Part shown: piece after piece, positions 35,901 to 47,106 of the stretch
Position numbering within the stretch: the stretch's first letter is position 1
Layout of the letters: each line of letters begins with the position of its first letter
From: Alitta virens
Taxonomy: Eukaryota; Annelida; Polychaeta; Phyllodocida; Nereididae
Length of the DNA stretch: 64,000 bases
Direction: 5' to 3'
Assembly: GCA_932294295.1 (NCBI GenBank)
Contig: OW028580.1
Coordinates: 26,606,896 to 26,670,895 of the forward strand
The notes under the pieces: generated by a model
What the model was told of the DNA's origin: nothing
The model's database searches: none
The model's input: only the letters and a program-made list of their open reading frames with translations
Program-made: the position numbers and the translations under genes

Positions 35901-38900
35901 TAGGCACGCAGGCCCTCCCATGCTATGGTCAGTGCATCCGAATCCACCACCAGAGGGTCTGGAAACAGAGACCTAAACTACGGAAGCCTGTGGTTGAGGT
36001 GACTATCTCCATGTCGGCAAAGTGTGTCTGGAGGCGGGCAAAGACAGACTGCTGGGGAGTTCATTCCGAGGACAAGACTTGATGTGGGTGGGATTGGAGA
36101 TCCACCAGCACATTCAGGTGTCCGGGAACGAAGTGCGGTGTGAGATGGACGCCATGGCCCCTGCACCACAGAAGCAGTAGTCTAGCCTCGTTGTACAAGG
36201 TCAAAAACCCAAGTACCGCCCTTACGATGGATATAAGCTGCCACCACTATGCTGTCAGTCATGACCTGGAGCGACCACCCCCCACCTTATGTTGCACCGC
36301 CTGGAGCGCTTTGCGGATTGCGAGCAGTTCCAGAATGTAGATGTGCAGGTGGGTTTCCTGAGGGGACCAGCCACAGGAGGTGGTTCCCAAAATATGCGCC
36401 CCAATTGACCAGACTGGCGTCGGTAGCCAAGGTCAATGTTGGGGAGGGAGCCCGTAGGGGCACTCGAGCAATAGACTCACACGCATGGGCAGGTAGGACT
36501 CGAGTTCTTGCTGTAAATCGAACCAGAGTGCCAACAGGAAGAACTAAATGGGTTGGACGAAGAGTCGACCCAGGGCAACGTAGTCCTCAACATGATTGTG
36601 GACGCCAATCAACCTCAGGGGGAGGTGGATACAGGACTAGGGCAGGATGCTGCGAACCAGTTGAACCACACCCTGGACCTTGACCATAGGCGGAGCCACT
36701 GTGCCAGAGGAGAGGTCAAAATGGACCCCGAGGAAGACAAAGGATTCCCCGGGGACCAGATGTTTGGCGAAACCAACAATCCGAGGCTGGAGAACGTGGT
36801 TTGTGTGGCTGAGGTCCTCCTGGTAGGATGAGGCTCACATGAGCCAATTGTCTAGGTAGCGGTGGACCCTAATGCCCCATGCCCGAAGGGAGGCGGCTAT
36901 GGGGCCAGAAGCTGAGTATATGACCAAAGGGCAATATTGAGGCCAAATAGCATGGCAAATTCAGCCTCGGTATGCCCAAGTTGCAGCCATGCGACAAACT
37001 TCATGAGCATGTGCTGGGGCTATTTCCATGTCGTGGGCTGAGCAAACGACCAGTCAGCTTGGGAAGCCAAGAGAGCCGGATCGGGCCGAGAGGCCAGGGA
37101 AAGAAATACCCAAGAGGCCGGAACCTGAGGACGGGGATGGGCGAAAGCCAAACTCTGAAGCAGAAGAGACAGAGTTTGGTGTCATCCCAGACGAACATTG
37201 CCCAACAGCCCAGCCAAGGAAGAACAATACGAGGCAATGGTGGAAAGGGCAAAATGCCTGTCATCAGAAAGATGAACCAAGAAGTCAGCAAGAATCACTA
37301 GAGGGGGATACTGGGGCTCCAATTGGTGACCCCTGCACCAGTCACAGATGGCACGTCGTGACTTATGGAGCTTGGCCAGAGGTAGCTGTTAGTGACGCAG
37401 CTCGGTCTGAAAGGGCCTCCTCTGCTGCCGGACTAGGGCCAGGCATGAAGGTTCAGCCACCCGGGTCTCTAGTGGTAAACGGTCCGGTGAGGCTGACACA
37501 ACCAGGGGCCAACTGGACCAGAGGTGACCAGGGAAGCAGGAGGGCTTCCGGGAACCAAGGCGATGAGGACGCAAGTCATATTGGACAGAGTGCCCTTGTG
37601 CAGGTCTTCCTGGATGATGGCGAAGGGGGAAATGCGTAGGCACGCAGGCCCTCCCATGCTATGGTCAGTGCATCCGAATCCACCAAAAGGAAGAGCAGTG
37701 ATGTCCAGTGGCGCTCGCGGTAAAGCCTGCGCCAGGGTCACCCTCCCAGGGGTCAATGAAAAGGGTCCGGGGAGTACTCCAGTACAGAGGGAAAATGCCT
37801 CTGGTGGAGTAGACTCAGGCCGGAGGGGCTGAGGACCCTAACTGCCCAGATGGCACCACCAACGGCGACAGTGGAGGCCGCAGAGGTGACGGCGCAGCTT
37901 AAGAAGCTTCTGTTGCAGCTCCAATCCGGCGAAACAGCCCGTAAGGGTCTGGAAGGACAGTAAAGCCGCAGAGGTCACCGTGCGACCTGTCTCCATATAT
38001 TCGATACATAGGGAGAGCAGGGGCCCAGTAGAAGGCAAGGGGAGCGAGAAGGCTTGCCCTTCTTCTTAATTTGAGATCGGGCAGCAGGAGAGGGATTCGG
38101 CAGCAACCTCCAATGAGCGCTGGGCAGAGGTTGCCATCACAATCGCCCTCTGCTGTGGCACAACTGCCCCTTCCCCCCTCCCGGACCGCTGACTGTTAAT
38201 ACTTACCCCCCCCCCCCCCCCCCCGGACTGCTGACTTATATATTTATAAATATGTAAGTCAGCAGGTCTGGGGGGGGGGGGGGCGTAGGGGTTGTCCTGC
38301 ACCAGAGGGTGATTGTGATGCCTGTGGTAGCCATAGTGGAATGTGGTTTTTGTGGCATAATTGAATCAAACGAGGACACTGCGATGTTGTCACTGGCAAC
38401 CAGAGGCCGGCTCTGAGGGGCGGGCTGCCTTAAGTATGACCAGCGAGAAGGAAGTCCAGCCGCGTAGTGATAGCAGGGGACTACTCGGCGGACCCACCAG
38501 GCTCAGCAAATGAGATTGCAGAGGCTGGCGCATGAATATGCTCGCCATGTGGTTGCTCTCGTGCAAAGGTCAAGGCCATCGCAGAGGGCAAGGACGCTGA
38601 AATAAAATTTATCAGACACCAACACAAGGGCGAAGTGCAATGCTCTGTGGAAAACAAAAAAGGTAACAAAATACGACGGTTCCAGCAGAGCTGGAGACTG
38701 TTATTTCCCACTAGTCCAGTCCATAAGTACAGTACTGTCATGCTGAAAGGAAAAAAAGCGACTATGTAGGATTGAGGATATCTTTATATACCAAACAGGG
38801 GTTCCCCCTAACAAAGTGGGGGGGGGACTAATCTGTTTGTTTAGAAATTAGTTCATCTGCTCATCTGAAAGTGTTCTGTAAAGGTTACAGGAGGCATTTT

Positions 38901-41900
38901 GTTTATAAATGTGGTATTTAAGATATAGTGGTACGAGGTTAGTATGAGCTTTTGACAAATTACATATAGTTCAGTTGTAATGGTTTCTAAAAATGACTAA
39001 GTCATTAAATACTATGATTTGCAACTATATATCCAGTGATATAAAAAAGCATGTTGTGTTGCTGTAATGAGCTATGGCCACTAAGTTTTTAAATCTCAAA
39101 TGTGTAAATTTCAAGGTCAGTTCTGCAGAAATCTTTATTTCTGAATGCTTTGCATCTGTTTCACAGGTTCAGTGGCAGTTTGAACACAATGGGGGTTATG
39201 AGGCTTACCCACAAGACATCAACATGGACATTGAGAAGGCATACAAGGAGAAAAAGGATAGAGTGACATGGATGGAAGAGAGAGGTGATTGTTTGACCGA
39301 GGGGGTTCTCCCCCTCTTACATATCCAGTTAGTCTATATGGGATATGGGCAAAGCTGTCAGGTTTTTGAGTTATCAGAAGTCTGTTTTCTCAGAATAAGG
39401 CTGCAATGCAAAATCTGGTCCACATTAATTGTTGTGCTATGTGAACGGTAAATTTAGTATTAAGTCGTCAGTGTCAGAGAGTTGTCCCTGAACTGGGAAA
39501 TACTTCTACTAATGTGTGTTAATATAATATTACTCATATTCATGCACAAAATCATTCAGCATGTTCAGTCATGCTACGAACTAGGGGTGTATTCAATTCA
39601 ACACAGTTAAAATAGGCGTAGGCTTCACAGTAGGTACTTTTGGGTGTAAAATTAATAAATGTGCATTTGCAAAAAATGCTAATCAATGCAAAAGTCAGTT
39701 GAATTGAGTTCAGATTATTAAGTCATTTTATTGACATGCATAACAATTAATACATTGTACATTGTGTACGACTATATGTACGTGTATCAAATATGCAAAA
39801 GGATATAGCATTGTCCAAGTGTGAAATCCGCATGTGTGGTACGTTGAAATATATTAATTTATTAATCATTTTGTTATTGTGTTAAAATTTGTGAGATGTC
39901 AAAATTGAAAGGCAATATAAAACCGCTGCTTCTGACACTTTATACCTGGATCCTTCTGTTGTCAAGTTCCTTTGAATTCCAATGATACATTATGCTATGA
40001 TGGTAACTCTTGATTAGCCTAATTAAGGATAGCTAGGAAGCTCCTTTCACATGACATGAATTTTGGTGTCATACATAAACCAAGAAAGGCTTCCATGTCA
40101 GTCAGTAATCTAGCATATTATATGCATCACTAGTTGCCTCACCACTGCGCTTCCTAATACCTTAAAAAATAGTGCACTAATTGCCAATTATTTATGTTGA
40201 AACATTTCTTCACACACCTGTGGTAATGATAACTCAGCATGACAGCAAATTCAGTTTAAGGTGTAGTATTTGTGCCAAATTCACCTGTCATCGAATTATT
40301 CCCCAATTCTATCTAGCCCAGAACTGTGGCTATCTTCAACCCCTCTGTCATGAGTACCGTCAGGTCTTATATTTATTTTCCCATCAATAATTTTGTGTCA
40401 GGACATAAATGATAATTGGGTTCACTGTTGTAGCATGATGCTAGGGCAGCAGTGAGGAATGATTTTGAGAAACTAATTCTCCTTTTCTCTCGTCTGTTTT
40501 TTTGTGAAGGTGCTAAAAGGGAAAACTTCACAATTTACTTCAAATACTGGGTTGAAGAAAATGAGTGGAAGAAAAAAACGAAAGTCCGTAGATATGATCT
40601 TCGAGGTGAGATTATTTCTAATATTTCTTTATATGGTGTCATGCATGCCTTTATAAACTTGACATCACTTAATAACATTGCATGCATTATTTCATGAATT
40701 TTATTAATCAATTTTGGAATAGGAAACTCCGTGGAATTGCCGAAGCATTGGTCCCAAATGGGTAAAACGGAGCGTTACAAATTGGAACTCCTGCAGTCTT
40801 CTAGTTCAGAATATAAGGATGTGGAGCAAGCCTTCCGGAATACTGTTCCTAATTTGAAAATTGTGAAGGTAAATAATTCATCTCATCATTGTTATTATAT
40901 ATGTGATAATAGCTGGCATTCACTGCCATTGAAATACGGGAGCAGGGGCCTAGCTCGCTGGCGCGCTGGGCTGCCAACCACTGAGTCCTGGGTTCCAATC
41001 CAGCCTATGTTGGAAGGTTGCTTCATCATTCGCCTCATTGCCTTGGCGCCTGCCTGTCTTGATCAGCCCTATCTGATGAAAAAATATGGAAGTAAAGCCA
41101 GTCCCACCCACCCATTGAAATATGTGCAATGATCAAAAAAAAATTTACATCAGTTGATGATATGATACTGCACATGGTAATATATACTGAATTATAATGA
41201 AAAGAGATCAAACCAATAACTTTACTTTAATACTGCAAACACAGTATATTTTTTTATGAATGCTGGTATATTGAAGCTTGGTTTACACAATCAACAGTTT
41301 GCATTTCCTGGACGTCTTAACTAATTTCCAAGTGAGAAAGTACTCACCAACATCAAAGTACCGAAGAAAAGAATACCCTGATGACGTGCACCTGATTTTC
41401 TAGGGGTTTCTGTGCTAGGAGAATGAATATATTTATAATTGGAAAATATCAAGAGACTTAAACATTAGCTTTATAGCTATAACGACCAAAGCAAATCATA
41501 TAAACTACAATATTTTGAATGAGGTGTAACAAGGAAATAAATAAAATTCCAAAAAACTTATCTCAAAGCTTGTACAATTAATGCATTGAGCATTTGCATT
41601 TTAGATCTTGAAAGTCTTTTAAATAAGGAATAATATTTTAATATAGAATCGGGATGTAACAATCATTCTCATGATACATCTTAATGTCTATGTATATGTG
41701 CAGATTGAGAGGATACAAAACCCTGGACTGTGGCGAAGATATGCTATCCACAAACAGCAGATGTCAAACCCAAATGAGAAAAACCTCTGGCATGGAACTA
41801 GTCCTCAAGTCGTGCCAAACATTGTGGCAAATGGCTTCAACAGGTCCTACTGTGGATTGCACGGTAAGTGCTTCCTCTTAGCGTCAGTTTAAATTGAATG

Positions 41901-44900
41901 TGTTGTTAATTTGGCTAAATTATGCAGCCAAATTCTACCTATCCTCTGACAGTCCAGTCATTGAGACACCAATTTTACTTTGCTTACTTTAGTACTCCGT
42001 GATTCCGTGAGATGTCGCGTTGTGTTCCCAGGTGCGTGTTTACGTTTCCAGCGAACAAGACGATTGTTGTTATTGCTCTCCGACCTACTACATTTTAACG
42101 GAAATATTGAATTGGCATAGTGCCATTCAGTAATCAGAACATTCCTGTTTTTGTGCCATCATTTGTGATTTTCTGAGTTTCTTTGATTACTCAGCAACTA
42201 CAAGGCTTATTCTGTTGCTTACCTGCTCTGGTAACAAAATATCATATCGTCATTGTGATCAGTTGATTCTTTGCCTGCGTTCTGACCAGTTCCCAAAATC
42301 TCTGTAGGATTAACATTGGGAAAGAAATGTGTTGTTTTGCGGAAAATATTAAATGAGGCAGCAAATATATACAATGACGTCACTAATGATTTTTCTTTAT
42401 GATGATGTCATAGAAGATCATATGCCAGCAGGCGGATAATATAGGGGCAGTTTTAAACCTTCGCCAATAACATTAATAGCTAGAATTGATATTGCAGGCA
42501 ATATCAAATGTATAAATTCCCTTGATCCCTGGAACTTCGGACTTCTATCCATTTCTTGGATCATAATGAAGATATGATCCATGGAAAGAGCTTAGTTTTA
42601 CCAACATTTTGAAACCAACTGCAAATCAATAGGCCAAGTAGAAGCAGAGTTTCTGGCCTAGGTTTTCCTGTATCTAGTATAAATCAATGAATCAATCATT
42701 ATGACTATATTCATATGACTATATGCAAGTCATAACTAACTTGTGTATGAAAACTGCATATATAGGACATTCTGTGACCTTATCTGTTTGACCTAAAATT
42801 CTAAAATAATTCACACTTGTCTACCATATGTATATACAGTCCTGTAAAATGTTTACGACTAATCTAAATAAACATTTTTGAGTAATGGCACTTTAAAGAC
42901 TTTTTATTCAATGTCCAACATAGCAAGTGTTAAGTCCCTGAAAACCCCAAAAAGAATTGCTCTGGCTTCTAAGCTATACAGGAATTGAAAGGTAAAAAAT
43001 TAAGGTCTAAGAACATAATTTTTTGGTGTCGTTACCTAGTATAGGACCCGAGTTCAAAACGCCTGAAAATTGCATATATAGGACAATCTGTGACCTTAAC
43101 CCTTTGACCTAAAAGTCAGAAAAAAATCAAGGCTGTCTAGCTTACTTATGTACATACCTGTAATTTATTTTGGACAGATCCAACAAATAAAGTTTGATTG
43201 ATTGAGTTTCAAAGATTTTGATGAATGAAATATGACATCAAGTGGCTTATGACATATTCAGATTGCTCTATCTTAATTTGGGGCCGAGATATAAACAGTA
43301 AAAAAATCCCAACTTTGGACCACTGTACCACCTAGACCACTTTACCAAATGGGTTCATTTGTTGTGTGGTAGTTGTTCTAGGGTAGGACTATGAAAATGT
43401 GAAACAACAAGCCAATATGATTATTCCTTCTGTGTTTTTCATAAATTTTTCGGTATTCCGTGTTTTTAAAAACTCATATATCCCAAATTATTCAATGAAA
43501 CTTCCTAAGATTCCTATTCGCATTGGATCTGCCCAGTTTTGAGAAACCAAACACACAAATTGTCTTTTGTTTTCGCGATTACGCTGTGCCGGCTCGGAAT
43601 ACGGTCCAGTCATAACCACCAAAGGAAGCAGACAAAAGGGTTTTAAAGGGTTTCTGGCCTTGGTTTTCCTGTATCTAGTGTTGTTTTTTGCATAGTAAGG
43701 TCTTACTTCATTAGAAGAAAAAAAAAAGAAGAATATCAGCAATAACAATATAAATTCCCCCTCCGGGGTATTTATAATAACAAATTTATTGTTTAGAGTG
43801 CAACAAAATTAAATTCATTCTCAATCAAGCTGTGTCAACAGTATGCCGGACGGACTTAAATTAACATTTCAATGTGGGTAAGACATACATTTGTTAAGAA
43901 TTGGGCTTAGGATACATAGAATTGCTCACAATATACATCGGGAATGACACATTTTTTATGTGTATTTATTCTGGAAAATACCTTTGCTTTGAGTGATGAG
44001 TTATTTTGTTCATTACATGATCGCCTTAGCTGTTTGTCTTATTTGTGAAGCTGAATTATTTGATTCTGAATGATGCTTATCTCGGGTTAGAAGCAGCTTG
44101 ATTGTTGCCTGGTAAAGACTCTAACCTAGGATCACTGTCGGTCATAAGTAGTTCTATTAGAGTCTTATTAGGCATTGAATTCATATAAGCAGTGCCAATG
44201 TCTGGTGTCATAATGCTGAAGGAAATAACAAATCCCACACTAGGAGTAAAGCAGCTTATGTCTGTATACTGTACCTTTTTGTGAAAAGTGGACTATTAAC
44301 AGATTAAATATGTTTTACCATTGGACTCATGCTCTTCATAGAGTCTAGAATTACAGGAAGTGTGGCTGCATGTCATTATCTTGATCATGGGTTCCTGGAT
44401 GTACCAGAATTAGTGGTGAAGTAGAACAGTCAATTGAATATTTCTCATCGATTTTGATCTACAACTGAATTCAGGTTAACTGCCTTCTCATTCTTCAGTC
44501 TGATTATGAAAGAATCCCTGCAAATGACTTGTGAACTCTTTGGATGTGAAATTAGACTTGATAATTTTTAACCCGCCGCTAGTACTCATCAAATTTGACA
44601 TTAGTTATGACTGGCACGGTTTGTAAGAAGCCGTTTAGTACAACTGTAACTTTATTTTTGTTACAACAAACCAGTCCCATGGAGCAGCTAATTTTCAAAC
44701 TTGTTTTGTTCGGTTTTAGGAGTTGCTCTTGGCCAGGGGGTCTACTTTGCTGCGAATGCTAGCACTTCTGTTGGGTACATGTCTGGAACCCAAAGAGTCA
44801 TGTTTCAAGTCAAAGTCTTAGTTGGAGAGTGCGTCAGTGGAAATCCGTCAATGAAAGAACCCCCGCTGAAACCTAACACGCAGACTAACAAGCATTATGA

Positions 44901-44994
44901 CACCACAGGCGAAGCTACGGGGACTAACCCCTCTGTCGCTGTTGTTTATCATGACACCCAGTGCTACCCAACCTATCTTCTTACAGCTCAGTAG
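32937..44994 (+). CDS. PARP gene B: macro (C-terminal half) / KH-like / WWE / ADP-ribosyltransferase, 5'-incomplete
   Basis: PARP14-type ADP-ribosyltransferase. Exons: 32937-33155, 33332-33367, 33546-33757, 34118-34306, 39167-39284, 40510-40605, 40723-40868, 41704-41863 and 44720-44994, all GT/AG with consistent phases, giving 482 residues of open frame. The first exon encodes the end of a macro domain (GQLKNDPRQMAGITMEAIAE, then VKEIRFCIFD). Next come a 12-codon linker, a full KH-like segment, WWE and the ART domain with WHGTS and GVYFA. The third catalytic position is Val (44935-44937), so the triad is H-Y-V, in line with mono-ADP-ribosylating relatives (PARP14 has Leu). The exon preceding 32937 must supply the GTG end of the macro loop, but no candidate was found within 5.6 kb upstream. 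No canonical AATAAA was seen soon after the stop. Confidence 0.75.
34640..34935. repeat. Insertion in copy B carrying two units of a dispersed repeat
   Basis: Two copies (34640-34703 and 34789-34852) of a unit containing GACCAAATATTAAGCGAGAT. The reverse complement of the same core occurs in both PARP copies at 18908, 19089, 45563 and 45746. Copy A has a short unrelated sequence at this position. Confidence 0.7.
35229..35945 (-). repeat. Direct repeat unit 1 within DIRS-like copy B
   Basis: Nearly identical to 36969-37684 (both start GTATGCCCAAGTTGCAGCC). Copy A has only one, shortened version, so the duplication is specific to copy B. Confidence 0.85.
36969..37684 (-). repeat. Direct repeat unit 2 within DIRS-like copy B
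   Basis: Second member of the pair with 35229-35945. The two diverge abruptly after CGAATCCACCA. Confidence 0.85.
38205..38280. repeat. Hairpin palindrome in DIRS-like copy B
   Basis: Counterpart of 11742-11797, with expanded C and G runs on either side of the CGGACTGCTGACTTATAT arms. Confidence 0.75.
40935..41112 (+). repeat. tRNA-derived SINE-like element, copy B
   Basis: Ortholog of 15098-15275, with the B-box mutated to GGTTCCAATCC. It lies in the same intron of gene B. Confidence 0.5.
42473..43780. mobile_element. Insertion present only in copy B (unclassified)
   Basis: About 1.3 kb interrupts the intron where copy A reads continuously at about 17050. The flanks share AATAACA, which may be a 7-base target duplication. 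Inside, two pairs of direct repeats occur (around 42649/43649 and 42752/43065). No coding region or clear terminal repeat was recognised. Confidence 0.5.
44720..44994 (+). CDS. Gene B last exon in use: ART C-terminal half, H-Y-V type
   Basis: After a CGGTTTTAG acceptor the exon begins in phase 1 and encodes LGQGVYFAANASTSVGY and ends TQCYPTYLLTAQ before TAG. Val at 44935-44937 occupies the third catalytic position. It is only distantly similar to the second last exon, so the exon duplication is much older than the gene duplication. Confidence 0.8.
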
Positions 44995-46158
44995 TGCATA
45001 ATGTAGGGCCACTTTCTGAAGTTTAGTGCTTAGTTTTGAATGTTCAGTTTATTGGAAAAACTTAATATGTGTCGCCCTAAGTTCTTAATAATTGAAGGCT
45101 TTCAAGCCCTCTTCCATATTACGTCTTTGTATGCTTTCAAGCTCTCATTTACATTACATCTTCATATGCTATCCCTTGAAAATGGGCATTGATTGCTGCC
45201 AATACAATAGGTAAAATACTGTTTAGAATGCATAGCATCAACTATAATTATTAGGTAGTGCAGTTTGCTTATACAAATGACAGTTAATGTAACCCTCTTT
45301 AAGAAAAACATTTTAGTCTGGTTTTACATCCTGTATACCATATGAATACTGGACAGTATGGATAAAATGAGATGTACTAGGGCCTGAAGTGACCAGTCAA
45401 TTGATGTGTAGACAGGCAATGACAGTTAAAAGATAAAGTTTTAGGTTTTCATGTATGCCAAAAATAGCGAGGACGCGGACGTAATCGACAAAAACACAAT
45501 CCAAGGGATCCACAATCATTGCTGCTTTTTGCCGGTGCCTGCTGACCTCCCTTTTCTTTCCTCTATCTCAATTAATATTTGGTCTATTTTTTATCCGAAA
45601 GCACGTGCGGAATCAGCATGAATTATACTAAAAGATGGACATCTGCTCTTTTATGTAAGTTTAATCTTAATAGGTAATTTGGCGGTGCTTTTCATGAAGT
45701 TCGCCATGACACTCGTGAACCTGCTTCTCTGCCTTCTGCCATTCATATCTCGCTTAATATTTGGTCTATTTTCGTAATGACAAGTTATCGCTGGTTCATT
45801 ATGGGGGACTGATTAACTTTGATGTCTGCAGCCTGTCCTTCATGCACAACCAGCTCAAGATTGTAAAATCGATGATGCTCTTCATTACATTGGCCACGAA
45901 GCTGGTCACTATTCTCAATGAATAGTGCCCCCGGGTCACTAGTACTTTCTAAGCAATGTCATGTAACCTGTTTTCGGCCACTCACTACTCATGAAACATT
46001 GCAGAGGTATATTGACAACCTTGTATCAAAAGTAGCGATACATTTGTCTGATCAACAAATGATCAATGTGTAACATACTGCGTTACTGCAATATTTAGTT
46101 GTATAATTGACTGAAATCTGTCTATTTCATGTGGCATTAATGTTTATTTCTTTTGCAG

Positions 46159-46460
46159 GTACCAAGTATGGCCATGGCGTTTACTTTGCACCCGCAGCCT
46201 AATACCCGGTGTCTTACCACCAAGCCAAGTACTGTACACCTGACCCGAATGGGAATTCGTTCTTGTTCTACAACAAAGTCATTGTCGGTGACTACACATT
46301 GGGACAAAAAGATTACAAAGAACCACCGCCTAAAAATCCTGAGAACCCTACAATCCATTACGACTCATGTGTGAACAACATGAATAGAATTGACGAGTTT
46401 GTCATCTTCACTGACACTCAGTGCTACCCTGCATACTTGATGACCTATAAGCTGAATTGA
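46159..46460 (+). pseudogene. Gene B: disabled alternative last exon (H-Y-E type)
   Basis: Homolog of the intact gene A exon 19469-19767, with acceptor and final TGA preserved. After GVYFAPAA the frame hits TAA at 46200-46202, where gene A reads CAA, and a 3-base insertion follows. The rest is still well conserved in frame, including DEFVIFTDTQCYP, so the loss appears recent. Splicing to it would give an ART domain lacking most of its second half. Confidence 0.85.
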
Positions 46461-47106
46461 GAGAGACTGTATAAAGGAATAGACTGTCGTAAAATCACAT
46501 GAAACTGTGATATAAATGGAATGAATGATACTAATATACCATTGATGGTAAGATCGTATCTGACCCTCTGATGGCCTGTTGGCAGATTTACTTGAATTAC
46601 ATGTATTAATGTATGGATATCTGTTATGTACTTGGTGCTTTATATCACATATATTATCATATATCATATATATATTCTTTATGTTTTGTTTGCACAATTT
46701 GTTCAAACTACTGTGCTTCTGTAGAAATGCATAGTCAAATTATCATGTGATAAAATATGTTTATGCTGTCAAGGGTTTATTCCATAGGAACTGCATGCTC
46801 TCAAAAATGCGAGCACATAAAGCTAAGATGCTGAAATCATTCAAGGACAACTATTGAACATCAGCTATTAATTCCTAGGGATTGGTTTACTGGAAATTAG
46901 GTAAAAAGTTTCTGTAAAAACGACCTTTTGTCAAATTGTGACTCTTATGCTATGTTCTTGAATTCTACACTAACAGACTCCATAGAAGTGCATTTACAAG
47001 TATCTATTAATTACATTAAGCATAGATTATGGCCTTAATTATTACTCACAGTCCTGGATATATGGTGATATGTTGCAATGTGTGATATCCTAGTGTATTA
47101 TGCTGT

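Larger units (their letters stand above)
34440..38855 (-). mobile_element. DIRS-like retrotransposon, copy B (degenerate, internally duplicated)
   Basis: Same insertion as 8897-12405, with ITRs at 34440-34579 and 38737-38855. The outer part of the right ITR has been deleted relative to copy A. The minus strand keeps a longer tyrosine-recombinase relic (e.g. ATWAYQAAHHSLEEILMAGW and NTFTRVYLADLHP near 35100-35260). The candidate internal complementary region is at about 34963-35014. A segment of about 715 bases is present twice, at 35229-35945 and 36969-37684. Confidence 0.75.
33520..47101 (+). repeat. Segmental duplication, copy B
   Basis: Counterpart of 8010-20432, in direct orientation about 25.5 kb downstream. 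It is longer than copy A mainly because of an internal duplication in the DIRS-like element and insertions at 34640-34935, about 41405-41690 and 42473-43780. Confidence 0.9.
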
